From Actinomadura flavalba DSM 45200 (GTDB lineage: Bacteria > Actinomycetota > Actinomycetes > Streptosporangiales > Streptosporangiaceae): a DNA stretch of 64,000 bases. The first letter of the stretch is position 1; each line of letters opens with the position of its first letter. Below are positions 39,978 through 48,751 of this stretch, in pieces. The DNA lies in assembly GCF_000374305.1 (NCBI RefSeq), contig NZ_KB894093.1, forward strand, positions 1,922,001 to 1,986,000, read 5' to 3'. Both the position numbers and the translations under genes were made by a program. The notes below the pieces were generated by a model. The model was not told the DNA's origin. It saw only the letters and a list, made by a program, of their open reading frames with translations, and made no database searches.

Positions 39978-41629
39978 TCGTGGTCTCTTTCCAGCAGTTG
40001 AAGGACGCCGACGTCAAGGGACTCGACACGGCGTGGCGGTCATGGCGCAAGACGGTGGAGCTGCTGGAGCGGGCTGAGGACGGCTATCGGGGAAAGCTGC
40101 TCGCCGGAATCAGCGGCGCGCGCTGGCGCGGTGATGACGCCGACAGCGCGCGCACGATGATGGTTCCGGTGCAGCAACGGTTCAAGGTGGCCTCCGCGCA
40201 GTCTTCTTCGGTAGCGAGTGTCATCAATAGCGCGGTCCCACGGTTCACGGCCGCGCAGAAGAAATTGCTCGACGCGATCAGCGTCGCGCAAGCCGAGTAC
40301 CTCAAGGTCGGTCCGGACGGCTCGCTCGACTTTCCGACGTCTCTCCCGCCGCGCTACTCATCCTGGGAAGAATTCCAGAAGAAGGCACAGCAGATCCAGG
40401 CACGGTTCGTCGCGGCCGTGCGCGAGGCGAGTGCCGCTGACCAGGAGATCGCAGCGGCGCTGCGGCGTCTCGGCGCGGACATCATGGCGAAGGAGAACCC
40501 GCTCAAGGAGTTGCGGGATGAGTCCAAGATGGCGACGCAGCTTGCGGGATTCAATCCGGCGAACATTCCGCCCAGGGGCGCGAAGACACCCAGGCAGGTG
40601 GCCGACTGGTGGAAGGCGCTGCCCGAGGAGCAGCGCCATCTCCTGATGAACGCGTATCCGGAGAAAATTGGTTGGTTGAACGGCATCCCGTCCGAGGACC
40701 GAGACGAGGCCAATCGTACGCGGCTACAGTCGCGTGTGCAGCAGCTCAGGGAGATTCCGGAGGATCAACGTACGGATTTCCAGAAACGAGACCTCGCCAG
40801 GTTGGAAATGCTCGACCGGACGATCGCGGGCTACGAGGTCAAGGGAAAAGACATGTACTTGCTCGGACTCGACTCCACGGTGACGGGGAAGAAGGAAACG
40901 GACGACGGCTCGGATGGTCGCGTCATCGTGTCCATCGGCAACCCCGACACCGCCAAGATCAATTCTGTCTATGTTCCTGGCACCGAGAGTGACCTGACTA
41001 AGGCGAACGGGGCGTTGTCGCGGGCCTTCGCGATCAACGAGGCGACGGGCCTTCATACGCAGCAGTCGGTGGCCACCACGATGTGGCTGGGCTATGACGC
41101 CCCGGACGATGTTAAATGGAATGCCGGGGGAGGGCACTATGCCGATCAAGGCGGGCCTCGGTTGAATAGTTTCCTCGATGGTGTGCGTGAGGCTCAGTCA
41201 ACGGAGGGAAACCAGGGAAGCAGATTGAGTCTTCTGGGGCACAGCTATGGCTCAACGGTCATCGGAGAGGCAGCGAACGCGAAGTACAGGCGGCTTCCCG
41301 TGGACGACATCATCGTCGCAGGAAGTCCCGGAATGCGCGTTTCGAACGCTGAAGACCTGGGTATCGGGGCAAGCAATGTGTGGGCGCAGGCAGCGCACGA
41401 TGATCCTGTTCCGAAAATTGGACGCATCGCGCACGGCGGGGGTCTTCTCGTGCCGTCGGATGATTCGTTCGGGGCGAACAGACTGCCGGTCGGTGACCCG
41501 GATCACGGCCAGGGCGGCCATTCGAATTACTACAACCAGGTAGTGGGAGGAGGAAATTCCTACAGCTTCTCTGGCGCGTCGGGGAGTTTGGATCAGCAGG
41601 CTCGTGTGATCGCGGGGTTGCGGCGATGA
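39974..41629 (+). CDS. DUF1023-type alpha/beta hydrolase with WXG-like N-terminus
   Basis: A 551-residue protein. The N-terminal about 170 residues are helical with a WRG turn (ARWRGDDADSAR, about 50-60), like WXG proteins. The C-terminal domain is an alpha/beta hydrolase of the DUF1023 type: YLLGLD start strand, nucleophile elbow LLGHSYGS (Ser424), AGSPGM, a candidate acid in AHDDPVP and a candidate His in GGHSNYY. GTG 39974 overlaps the previous stop (GTGA) with GGGAGG upstream; GTG 39980 is possible. Such fusions are typical ESX-exported hydrolases (esterase/lipase-like). The 3' half is visibly less GC-rich than the chromosome average here. Confidence 0.8.
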   Translation: MIVVSFQQLKDADVKGLDTAWRSWRKTVELLERAEDGYRGKLLAGISGARWRGDDADSARTMMVPVQQRFKVASAQSSSVASVINSAVPRFTAAQKKLLDAISVAQAEYLKVGPDGSLDFPTSLPPRYSSWEEFQKKAQQIQARFVAAVREASAADQEIAAALRRLGADIMAKENPLKELRDESKMATQLAGFNPANIPPRGAKTPRQVADWWKALPEEQRHLLMNAYPEKIGWLNGIPSEDRDEANRTRLQSRVQQLREIPEDQRTDFQKRDLARLEMLDRTIAGYEVKGKDMYLLGLDSTVTGKKETDDGSDGRVIVSIGNPDTAKINSVYVPGTESDLTKANGALSRAFAINEATGLHTQQSVATTMWLGYDAPDDVKWNAGGGHYADQGGPRLNSFLDGVREAQSTEGNQGSRLSLLGHSYGSTVIGEAANAKYRRLPVDDIIVAGSPGMRVSNAEDLGIGASNVWAQAAHDDPVPKIGRIAHGGGLLVPSDDSFGANRLPVGDPDHGQGGHSNYYNQVVGGGNSYSFSGASGSLDQQARVIAGLRR

Positions 41630-42159
41630 TCGCCGGTCGGGTCGTTAGTATTCTTGCTGTGACGGGTACGGGTGTCCTCCTTTCGGCATGTGGATTGCTT
41701 CTTGGTGGCCAGCCCCAGCCTCCCGGGCGGCATCCGGTTGCCATTCAGCGGCAGCTCGACCGGGCGGTGGGTGATGTAGAGAACGTCCTCAGTCTGAATT
41801 CGAGTGAGGTCGCCGCAGATTTCCATAATGAAGAATGCTCCGGGTATGATTTTCCCGGCCCGTCGGTACAGCCGCTCGATGATGATCCGCGAAAGGTCAT
41901 GTATCCTCTCTATGTGCTCTCCTATCATTTCTCCATCCCGGAGACGCGGAAGCGCGCTGAGGGCGAGAAGGCATTGCAGTCCCTTCGTTCCGGGTTAGCC
42001 GCCAAGAACTGGCGTATTCGCGACCTCGACACAGGTCCGCCGCCGCAGTTCAACGCTACCAAAGGTGATCTGTCAATGAATGCCAGGCATGAAGCACCGG
42101 ACCTGGACAATGCCAAAGTCACGGTCACCAGCCGTTGCTTCAAGCATCCGAATGCTTGA
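41626..42159 (+). CDS. Lipoprotein of the type VII locus
   Basis: A 177-residue lipoprotein with lipobox LSAC (Cys22) after a hydrophobic leader. The mature part has three further Cys and ends VTVTSRCFKHPNA. ATG start overlapping the hydrolase stop by 4 bp (ATGA). No named family. It resembles the next gene's product along its length (see findings), suggesting duplication with loss or gain of the lipid anchor. Confidence 0.72.
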   Translation: MIAGRVVSILAVTGTGVLLSACGLLLGGQPQPPGRHPVAIQRQLDRAVGDVENVLSLNSSEVAADFHNEECSGYDFPGPSVQPLDDDPRKVMYPLYVLSYHFSIPETRKRAEGEKALQSLRSGLAAKNWRIRDLDTGPPPQFNATKGDLSMNARHEAPDLDNAKVTVTSRCFKHPNA

Positions 42160-42250
42160 ACCGAACTCCGGAGGGGTTGGGTTCCTGGTCGGTGTTCCAC
42201 TTGTCCACACGGGTTCGCCCGAGCTGTCGTGAGTTCGTCGGAGGTCGTTG

Positions 42251-42733
42251 ATGCGTGTTGAGGAACCGGTGCGGGCGCGGGCCGATCTCGAACGGTGCGC
42301 CGTTGATGTCGTGGAGGCGGTTCGGCCGGCTTCGTTGAGCGGGGAGTTCGACCAGGAGCTGGTGTACCCCTGTGAGGCCGTCGAGCGGCTCAATGCGGTC
42401 GATCACGCGATCGGTGGTGGCGTGAACGACGGTGTTGAGTTCAGTCCCTATGTGGCCGCTCGTCTCGGTTTTCTGGACGTGGCGACGCCGGAGGACGCGG
42501 TGGGCGCTGTGCGGGCGCTGCGGGATGCGCTCTCCGTGCGGGGGTGGACGCTCCTGGAGGAGGCCGTCGACGACGCGCGTACCGGTGACCTTGCGCGCCT
42601 GCTGATCGAGGCGCCCAGAGGGGGGTTCGGCGCCAGGGTCGCGGCGGTGATCACGGCCGAGGGGGCGCCGCGCGTCACGGTGATCCTCTCTTCACCGTGT
42701 CTGCGACACCCCCATGAGATCGAGACGATCTGA
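42251..42733 (+). CDS. Hypothetical protein, non-lipidated paralogue-like neighbour of the lipoprotein
   Basis: A 160-residue protein without leader or lipobox. ATG 42251 has GGAGG 7 bases upstream. Its order of segments parallels the preceding lipoprotein: an L(D/E)R-x5-DVE/VVEAV helix, a Cys before the middle, ALRDALSVRGW helix, and a final strand VTVILSSPCLRHPHE. It has no recognised function. It is probably transcribed with, or just after, the type VII-associated operon. Confidence 0.6.
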   Translation: MRVEEPVRARADLERCAVDVVEAVRPASLSGEFDQELVYPCEAVERLNAVDHAIGGGVNDGVEFSPYVAARLGFLDVATPEDAVGAVRALRDALSVRGWTLLEEAVDDARTGDLARLLIEAPRGGFGARVAAVITAEGAPRVTVILSSPCLRHPHEIETI

Positions 42734-42941
42734 GAACCCCCGGTGATGTTGTCGGGACGCGTTGTGGTCGCGCGGGCCGGATCGGAGGCTTGCGGCGCCA
42801 GGGGCGGCGCGCGCGGCTCTTCGGGTGAGGTGGGGTGTGCCGGCGGCCTGGGGAGAAAGTTTTGCTTGGTGCGTTATGCGGGGGTCGGTTTGCCGTCTTC
42901 TTCGTGTGAGCTTCCACGGTCGTTCGCGTAAGGCGGTTGCC

Positions 42942-43358
42942 ATGTACCGACAGTGCGTTGCCGTGCCGGTGGGCGCGGGAGCCGTCACGATGCTGGAGGC
43001 GTCGGGGCGGGCGGCAGGGGAGGCGCGGGCCTTCGTCGGCGGATGGCTGCGGAAGAACGGGCTCGGCGACGACGCCGTGGGGACGGCCGAGCTGGTCGCC
43101 AGCGAGCTCGTCACGAACGCCTGGCGGCACGGGCATACGCGGGGGTCCTCGATTCTGACGCGGGCCCGCCTGGTCGAGGACGGAGTCGTCGTTAGCGTCA
43201 CCGACCGGAGCGCGAGGCTGCCCGTCGAACGGGAACTCACCCTGGACGACGAGGGCGGGCGCGGGCTCGCCATCCTCACCGCGCTGGGCGTCCGGTGGGA
43301 GGCCGAGCCGCTGCCCACCGGCGGGAAGACGGTCCACGCCCTCATCCCGCACGGGTAG
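42942..43358 (+). CDS. RsbW/SpoIIAB-like ATP-binding protein (putative anti-sigma factor)
   Basis: A 138-residue GHKL ATPase-domain protein. The N-box ELVASELVTNAWRHG and G-box DDEGGRGLAIL are clear, with VSVTDRS between them and a C-terminal GGKTVHALIP strand. This is the single-domain HATPase_c family, abundant in actinomycetes, whose studied members are anti-sigma kinases such as RsbW. ATG 42942 is chosen over a longer frame from 42762, which would add low-quality sequence. There is no adjacent sigma or anti-anti-sigma gene, so the partner is unknown. Confidence 0.85.
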   Translation: MYRQCVAVPVGAGAVTMLEASGRAAGEARAFVGGWLRKNGLGDDAVGTAELVASELVTNAWRHGHTRGSSILTRARLVEDGVVVSVTDRSARLPVERELTLDDEGGRGLAILTALGVRWEAEPLPTGGKTVHALIPHG

Positions 43359-43367
43359 CGAGCCCGG

Positions 43368-44459
43368 CTACGCGTGCACGATCGTGCGCGGCGGCGCGTC
43401 CTCGTCGGTGACGAAGGCGAGCAGGCGTTCGGCCTCGGCGTGCAGCGCCTCGGCGTCCGCCGGTGCCAGCCGCTCGAACGGCCGGAACGTCAGCGCGGTC
43501 TTGGACACCTCCCACGTGCCGGCGACGAAGCCGTCCACCAGGAACGTCGGAAGCACCTGGGAGTACCCCGGCATGACGACGCGGCGGTGCTCGTCGGTGA
43601 TGACCCGGGTCCGGTCGCGGTGGGCGAGGACGAGGTTGTCGAAGTTCGGCAGCAGCCGGACGGGCGCGGGGGCGTCGGGGTTTGCGAGCGGGGCGTCCGC
43701 GAGGTCGAACAGCTCCCGTCCGTCCTCGTCGCGGTAGGTGCGCAGTTTCGGCCGCAGCGCGTCCACGACGGGCTTGAGCCGGGTCAACCCGCTCCACGTC
43801 TGGACGTCGGCGACGGTGGCGGGCCCGTGTCCCGCCAGGTACCGCAGCACCAGCTCCCCGGCCGACGCCTCCTCCCGCGCCGCCTCGGGTGCCCACTCCT
43901 CGGCCAGCACGCACGGCACCGCGCCCCGGCTCCACCACGACCCCCACATCCCGCTGGGCGGCGGATGCAGCAGCCCGACCAGGAAGTGCGCCATCCAGCC
44001 CAGCGCCTTCGCGTCCCGCCCCGGGAACCGCTCGGCGAGCAGCCGCCCCAGCTCCGGCCGCGTCAGCACCCGCCCAGTCATCGACTCCCGGACGGCCGCG
44101 ACGAACTCGTCCGGCTCGATCCCCTCGATCGCCGTCCCGAACCCCGTCCGCCCGATCCGCGCGAACAACGTCGCCAGCAACGGCCGCATCAACCCGAAGT
44201 CCGCAGCGAGCTGGAGATGCTGCGTCCCCCGCAAGGTGGCCCCGCGCACGACGGCCCGGTCATGCAGCAGCCCGGCCAGCTCGTCCCGCTCGAATCCCGA
44301 CACCCGAGCCCGCAGCCCCACATACGGCGCGTTGCACTCCTGCCCCTGCACCGCCACCAGCCGCCCGACGACCTCCGCCGCCCCGACATCCGCCCGCTCC
44401 AGCAGAAACTGCCGCTCCAGCAACGTCCGGTTCAACGTCCTGCGCGTCAGTACTGTCAT
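43368..44459 (-). CDS. Winged-helix DNA-binding protein, AlkZ-like DNA glycosylase family
   Basis: A 363-residue protein of the winged-helix (HTH_42/AlkX-AlkZ) family, tandem winged helices with a beta-barrel. The N-terminal VAVQGQECNAPYVGLRAR includes the QxQ motif that is catalytic in AlkZ-type interstrand crosslink glycosylases. RGTQHLQLAADF and the terminal PNFDNLVLAHRDRTRVI ... LPTFLVDGFVAGTW are also typical. ATG 44459 with GGAGG upstream; a longer frame to 44522 is unlikely. The family includes self-resistance enzymes beside DNA-damaging product clusters, but none is adjacent here. Confidence 0.82.
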   Translation of the reverse strand: MTVLTRRTLNRTLLERQFLLERADVGAAEVVGRLVAVQGQECNAPYVGLRARVSGFERDELAGLLHDRAVVRGATLRGTQHLQLAADFGLMRPLLATLFARIGRTGFGTAIEGIEPDEFVAAVRESMTGRVLTRPELGRLLAERFPGRDAKALGWMAHFLVGLLHPPPSGMWGSWWSRGAVPCVLAEEWAPEAAREEASAGELVLRYLAGHGPATVADVQTWSGLTRLKPVVDALRPKLRTYRDEDGRELFDLADAPLANPDAPAPVRLLPNFDNLVLAHRDRTRVITDEHRRVVMPGYSQVLPTFLVDGFVAGTWEVSKTALTFRPFERLAPADAEALHAEAERLLAFVTDEDAPPRTIVHA

Positions 44460-44582
44460 GCCCGGCCTCCGTACGCCCCGATGTCGCTGTACCCGCACAC
44501 TAGGCGCCATAGCGGACGGCATCTGTCCGCCACTCGCGGATCGTTAGGGTGCCACGGTGCCCACCGCAGATTGGACTCCCGG

Positions 44583-45062
44583 ATGATCACCGGTGTCGAT
44601 ACCGTCCTGGTCGCCGCCGCGCCCGTCGAGGGCGCGGTGCGCGGGTTCGTCGGCGCGGTGGCGGAGCGGTGGCCCGCGTTGCGGGTCGCCGTGGAGGAAG
44701 GGGAGTCCGGGGTCGGGCCGTTCGTGCCGTTCGACCGGCTCGGTGTGCTGCCCGCGGCGAGTGGGAACGTCCTGGTCGCGCGGGACGCGGAGATGGTGCG
44801 CCGCTGGGACGAGGACGGCTACGAGCCCGACGCCGGCGGCGAGGGACCGTTCATGGTCATGTACGAACCCTGCCGCGCCCCCGCCGTCCGCGTCCACGTG
44901 CTGGACGATCCCTACGCACGGCCGTTCGGGTTCGCCGCGCACGACGCGGTGCTCGTCGGAGCCCGGCTGAGCCTGGTCACGCTGGTCGCACCCGACCGCG
45001 ACGGCGGGTTCAGCCGGTGGCTCGTCGCGGAGCTGACGCGCCGCCTCGGCGCCACCGGCTGA
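44583..45062 (+). CDS. Hypothetical protein, 159 aa
   Basis: A soluble alpha/beta protein with alternating strands (VDTVLVAAAPVEGAVRGFVGAV, FMVMYEPCRAPAVRVHVLDD, LSLVTLVAPDRDGGFSRWLVAELTRRL). No signal peptide, membrane segment or recognised motif. ATG 44583. It is divergent from the AlkZ-like gene and converges on the dioxygenase gene. Function unknown. Confidence 0.65.
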   Translation: MITGVDTVLVAAAPVEGAVRGFVGAVAERWPALRVAVEEGESGVGPFVPFDRLGVLPAASGNVLVARDAEMVRRWDEDGYEPDAGGEGPFMVMYEPCRAPAVRVHVLDDPYARPFGFAAHDAVLVGARLSLVTLVAPDRDGGFSRWLVAELTRRLGATG

Positions 45063-45075
45063 GGACGTGGGTCGC

Positions 45076-45963
45076 TTAGGAGGCGGCCGACAGGGCCGGG
45101 GTGTAGTGGGTGGCGGGGTCGCCCTCGATGATGCGGCTGCGTTCGCCGGTCACGCCGGCCGGGACGTCGCCCGCGACGGTCACGCGGTGCAGGACGCGGG
45201 GCAGGTCGCCGTAGTCGTCCGGCGCGTAGTGCTGGGTGATCCGGTTGTCGAAGACGACCAGGTCGCCCGGGTTCCACTGCACCCGCAGCAGGTTCTCCGG
45301 CCGCGTCACGTACGCCTGGAGGAGACGCAGGATGTCGCGGGACTCGGTGTTCGAGAGGCCGACGATCTGCTGCGCGAACCCGCCGATGAACAGCCCGGGC
45401 TCCCCGGTCCCGGGATGCACCCGCACGACGGGATGCGCCGTCCGGTACCGCGTCGAGGTGAAGACGCGGCGGTACTCCTCGGCCCCGGCGGCCGTCGGCC
45501 CGGGGCGCACGTAGTCGTAGTCGTTGGTGTGCACGGCCCACAGCCGGTCGGCGAACTCGCGGAGCGGGCCGGGCAGGTCGCGGTAGGCGGCGGCCGAGTT
45601 GGCGATGAGCGTGTGCCCGCCGTAGGGCGGGACGACGAGCGCCCGCAGCGTGCTGACCGCGGGCGGCGTCAGCACGAACGTGACGTCGGTGTGCCACACG
45701 TTCGAGCGGATCCCCTCGTCGCCGTCGACGGGCAGGATCTGCGGGCGGCCGTGCACGGACGGGACGGTCGGGTGCGCGCCGGTCAGCTCCCCGAACCGGG
45801 CGGCGAAGCGGAGCTGGCCGTCCTCGTCCAGCCCGGCGCCCCGGAAGACGAGCGCCTTGTGCTCCAGCAGCAGCCCGTTCAGCTCGTCGAAGGGAAGTGC
45901 GTGCGGGTCGACGCCGGTGATCTCGGCGCCGATGCGGCCCCCGATGCGGCGGATCTCGGTCAT
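45076..45963 (-). CDS. TauD/AtsK-type alpha-ketoglutarate-dependent dioxygenase
   Basis: A 295-residue Fe(II)/2-oxoglutarate dioxygenase. The iron site comprises WHTDVTF (His91, Asp93) and the distal His in LPRVLHRVTV. Arg and motif segments HPVVRVHPGTGEPGLFIG and NRITQHYA are typical of TauD/AtsK, which cleave taurine, alkanesulfonates or alkylsulfates to release sulfite or sulfate. It is last in the operon with a sulfonate-type ABC transporter, so desulfonation of the imported compound is the likely role. ATG 45963; the gene runs 14 bp after the permease. Confidence 0.9.
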   Translation of the reverse strand: MTEIRRIGGRIGAEITGVDPHALPFDELNGLLLEHKALVFRGAGLDEDGQLRFAARFGELTGAHPTVPSVHGRPQILPVDGDEGIRSNVWHTDVTFVLTPPAVSTLRALVVPPYGGHTLIANSAAAYRDLPGPLREFADRLWAVHTNDYDYVRPGPTAAGAEEYRRVFTSTRYRTAHPVVRVHPGTGEPGLFIGGFAQQIVGLSNTESRDILRLLQAYVTRPENLLRVQWNPGDLVVFDNRITQHYAPDDYGDLPRVLHRVTVAGDVPAGVTGERSRIIEGDPATHYTPALSAAS

Positions 45964-45977
45964 GGGAGGTGTCCCTT

Positions 45978-46802
45978 CTAGCGGCGGACGGTCGGGTCGG
46001 CGAGCCGCAGCAGCAGCCGCAGCAGGCCGTCGAAGGCGAAGCCGAGAACCGCGATGAACGCGATGCCGCTGAAGATCAGCGGCGTCTGGAGGTAGTTCCC
46101 GGCCTGGAGGATGAGGAAGCCGACGCCGCCGGTCGCGGCGATCATCTCGGCGGCGATGATGCTGGTCCACGCGCCGCCCATCGCGATGCGCGCCCCGGTG
46201 ATGATCCCCGGGACGGCGGCGCGCAGCCGGACGTGCAGCATCGTGCGCAGCGGTGACGCGCCGAGGCTGCGGCTGGCGTGGACGAGCCCGTCGGGCACGG
46301 CGTCGAGGGCGCCGAGCGTCGCGATCGTGACGATCGGCAGCACCCCGAAGAAGATCAGCGCGATCTTCGAGGTCTCGCCGATGCCGAACCACACGACGAA
46401 CAGCGGGATGAACGCGATCGGCGGCAGCGGCCGGATGACGCTGATGACGGGGTCGGCCAGGTCGCGCACGACGCGGCTCCCGGCCATGGCCGAGCCGAGC
46501 GCGAGTCCGGCGAGCGAGCCGAGCAGGAATCCGGCGAGGATGCGCGCGGTGCTGATCAGCGCGTTCTGGATCAGCGTCTTGCCCTGCACCTCGGGATAGG
46601 TCTCGGTGAGGTACCTGACCAGAACGGACACGGTCTCGGTGACGGTCGGCAGCGTGACCGCGTCCCCGATGACGCGCGCCGCCGCCTCCCAGGCGATCAG
46701 GACGAGCGCGAGCGACGCGGCGCCCGTCCCGGCGCGCCGCCAGCGGTGCCGGCGCGGTTCGGGGACGGCCGCGACGGCGGCGACGGCCGCGGTGGTCGTC
46801 AT
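45978..46802 (-). CDS. Sulfonate/taurine-type ABC transporter permease
   Basis: A 274-residue SsuC/TauC-type permease with six helices. The ABC-interaction EAA loop lies in ASRSLGASPLRTMLHVRLRAAVPGIITGARIAMGGAW. It moves sulfonates through the membrane with the ATPase encoded just upstream, whose stop it overlaps by 4 bp. The substrate class is inferred from the TauD-like and binding-protein neighbours. Confidence 0.92.
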   Translation of the reverse strand: MTTTAAVAAVAAVPEPRRHRWRRAGTGAASLALVLIAWEAAARVIGDAVTLPTVTETVSVLVRYLTETYPEVQGKTLIQNALISTARILAGFLLGSLAGLALGSAMAGSRVVRDLADPVISVIRPLPPIAFIPLFVVWFGIGETSKIALIFFGVLPIVTIATLGALDAVPDGLVHASRSLGASPLRTMLHVRLRAAVPGIITGARIAMGGAWTSIIAAEMIAATGGVGFLILQAGNYLQTPLIFSGIAFIAVLGFAFDGLLRLLLRLADPTVRR

Positions 46803-47587
46803 CGTTCCAGCACCTCCCGGATGCGCCGTTTGGCCTCGACGAACGCGAGCGTGTCGGTGTCCTCGTAGCGGCGCGGGCGCGGCAACCCGATCTCGACGAC
46901 GTCCTTGGTGCCGCCGGGCGGCGCGGACAGCACGGCCACCCGGTCACCGAGCAGCGTCGCCTCCTCGACGTCGTGGGTGACGAAGACGATCGTCATGCTG
47001 TGCCGCTGCCACAGGTCGAGCAGGAACCGCTGCATGGCGGCGCGGGTGATGGCGTCGAGGGCGCCGAACGGCTCGTCCATGAGCAGCAGGCCCGGACGGT
47101 TGATGAGCACCCGGGCGAACGCGGCGCGGTGCCGCATTCCGCCGGAGAGTTCGTGCGGGTAGGCGTCCCGGGCGTCCGCGAGCCCGACCGTTTCGAGCAG
47201 TTCGGCGGCCTCGTCGCGGACGGCCGGGGTGAGCGCTCCGCGCGACTTCGGCCCGTACAGCACGTTCTGCCAGGTCGTCAGCCACGGGAACAGCATCGGC
47301 GTCTGGAACAGCACGCCCCGGTCGGGACCGGGGCCGGTGACGGGCCGGTCACCGACGACGACCTCGCCGGAGTCGGCGGAGGTGAACCCGGCGAGGATGT
47401 TCAGCAGCGTCGATTTGCCGCAGCCGGACGGGCCGAGCAGGCACAGGAACTCGCCCGCCGCCACGTCGAGGTCGATGCCGTCCAGCGCGGCGCGGCCCTC
47501 GCGGCGGCGCCGCCGGAACGTCTTGCGGACGTCGCGCAGCCGCACGGCGGTCGGCGTCGCGACGGCGGTCAGCGTGGGCGCGCTCAC
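46799..47587 (-). CDS. Sulfonate/taurine-type ABC transporter ATP-binding protein
   Basis: A 262-residue ABC ATPase (SsuB/TauB type). Walker A is LLGPSGCGKSTLL, Q-loop LFQTPMLFPWLT, signature HELSGGMRHRAAFARVLI, Walker B LLLMDEPFGALD and the switch His in FVTHDVEEA. The signature LSGGM instead of LSGGQ is common in this group. GTG start overlapping the binding-protein stop by 4 bp. Confidence 0.94.
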   Translation of the reverse strand: MSAPTLTAVATPTAVRLRDVRKTFRRRRREGRAALDGIDLDVAAGEFLCLLGPSGCGKSTLLNILAGFTSADSGEVVVGDRPVTGPGPDRGVLFQTPMLFPWLTTWQNVLYGPKSRGALTPAVRDEAAELLETVGLADARDAYPHELSGGMRHRAAFARVLINRPGLLLMDEPFGALDAITRAAMQRFLLDLWQRHSMTIVFVTHDVEEATLLGDRVAVLSAPPGGTKDVVEIGLPRPRRYEDTDTLAFVEAKRRIREVLER

Positions 47588-48603
47588 GTGCAGCCGCCGT
47601 TCTGTGCCTTGTCCCAGAACGCCGGATTGATGTGCTCGGCGATCTCGGCGTCGGACGGCACGGCCTTGGCCCGGCCCTGCGTGACCAGGAACTCGGCGGT
47701 GAGCTTGAAGTTCCGGGCGAGCTTCCCGGTGGCCGCCGACCCGTCGGCGCCCTTCAGCCAGGACGCCTGCTCGGCGGACGGGATGTAGGGGTACACCTTC
47801 GTCGCGGCGAGCGCGTCCTCGGGCTTGACGCCGAGGAACCGCGTCGCGGGCCGGATGTACTTCTCGGCCTCGGCGCCCTTGACCAGTTCCTGCGCCTTGG
47901 AGAACTGGCAGACGAGCTGCTGCACGGTGTCGGGGTTCTGCTCGGCGTACGCGGCGGTGACCGCGAGCGAGTTGACCGCCGCGTACCCCAGCTCGGCGAT
48001 GTCGGACGACTTCACCAGCACCCGAGCCTTGTGCTTGGTCAGTTCCAGGAGGAACGCCTGGCTGATGTAGACCGCGTCGATCTTTCCGGCCTTCCACGCC
48101 GCCGCGGCGGCGGCCTCGCCGGCGAAGCTCGCGACCTCGACCTTGCCCTCCAGCTTCTGGGACTTCAGCCAGCCGCGTAGCTGGAAGTCGAGCGTGGAGC
48201 CGACGAGCACGCCGATCTTCTTCAGGTCCGCCGGAGACTTGATCTTGTCGTTCACCGCGAGCCCCGACTCGTCCAGGCTCTCGACGAACACGACCTGGAT
48301 GTCGGTGCCGCTGGTGAACGCGCCGACGATCGGCGGGTTGCCGACCGCCGACACGGCCGGGAACGCCCCGGCCCGGAGCTGGGCCAGACCGGCGACGCCG
48401 CTGTCGATGGGGCGCAGTTCGAGCTTGACCGGGAGCTTTCCGGCGAGGTCGGGGCTGCCGGCGACGACGGCCTCGGGCCCGGCGACGGCGCCCTGGAAGT
48501 AGCCGATCTTGAGGGTGCCGCCGGTCGCGCCGGTGTCGTGGTCCGCGCAGCCCGCGAGGGCCAGGGCGGGAAGCAGCGCGGCGGCGAGGGTTTTCCTGAG
48601 CAT
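47584..48603 (-). CDS. Sulfonate/taurine-type ABC substrate-binding lipoprotein
   Basis: A 339-residue SsuA/TauA-type binding protein with lipobox LAGC (Cys19) and the family fold: LKIGYFQGAVAGPEAVVAG, AFPAVSAVGNPPIVGAFTSGTDIQVVF and KKIGVLVGSTLDFQLRGWL. It captures sulfonates outside the membrane. ATG 48603 yields a normal leader; upstream ATGs (48627, 48684) would lengthen it implausibly. First gene of the four-gene sulfonate operon. Confidence 0.9.
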   Translation of the reverse strand: MLRKTLAAALLPALALAGCADHDTGATGGTLKIGYFQGAVAGPEAVVAGSPDLAGKLPVKLELRPIDSGVAGLAQLRAGAFPAVSAVGNPPIVGAFTSGTDIQVVFVESLDESGLAVNDKIKSPADLKKIGVLVGSTLDFQLRGWLKSQKLEGKVEVASFAGEAAAAAAWKAGKIDAVYISQAFLLELTKHKARVLVKSSDIAELGYAAVNSLAVTAAYAEQNPDTVQQLVCQFSKAQELVKGAEAEKYIRPATRFLGVKPEDALAATKVYPYIPSAEQASWLKGADGSAATGKLARNFKLTAEFLVTQGRAKAVPSDAEIAEHINPAFWDKAQNGGCT

Positions 48604-48659
48604 GGGGAAGAGGACTCCTTGGAGCATGATCCGGTGCCGGTATGAGACCACGTGGACCG

Positions 48660-48711
48660 CCCGTTGAGCAACTATTCCTACCAATTAAGTATGTAACAGG
48701 AGGAAGAAGAA
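48660..48711 (-). promoter_or_regulatory. AT-rich promoter region of the sulfonate operon
   Basis: An AT-rich island in an otherwise GC-rich setting, between the conservon terminator and the binding-protein gene. It includes an ATTCCTACCAATTAAGTATG segment (48674-48693) that would supply -10/-35 elements for leftward transcription. Sulfur-responsive control would be expected, but no operator can be named. Confidence 0.35.
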
Positions 48712-48733
48712 GGGGGACGCCGTGGCGTCCCCC
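48712..48733 (-). terminator. Intrinsic terminator after the conservon operon
   Basis: A 9-10 bp perfect stem (48712-48721 with 48724-48733, GGGGGACGCC arms) with a minimal loop, 19 bases past the last conservon gene. On the minus strand it is followed by a pyrimidine/T-rich tract, consistent with a terminator for leftward transcription. Confidence 0.75.
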
Positions 48734-48751
48734 CGTCCTCTCGCGCGACGG

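Noticed and set aside
42210..42221. CGGG-TTCG-CCCG mini-hairpin after the lipoprotein gene
   Set aside because: A 4-bp stem is too short to call a terminator, even with a stable tetraloop.
42734..42941. Short ORFs before the RsbW-like gene
   Set aside because: Products are low-complexity without motifs; the longer RsbW frame from 42762 adds residues not seen in the family.
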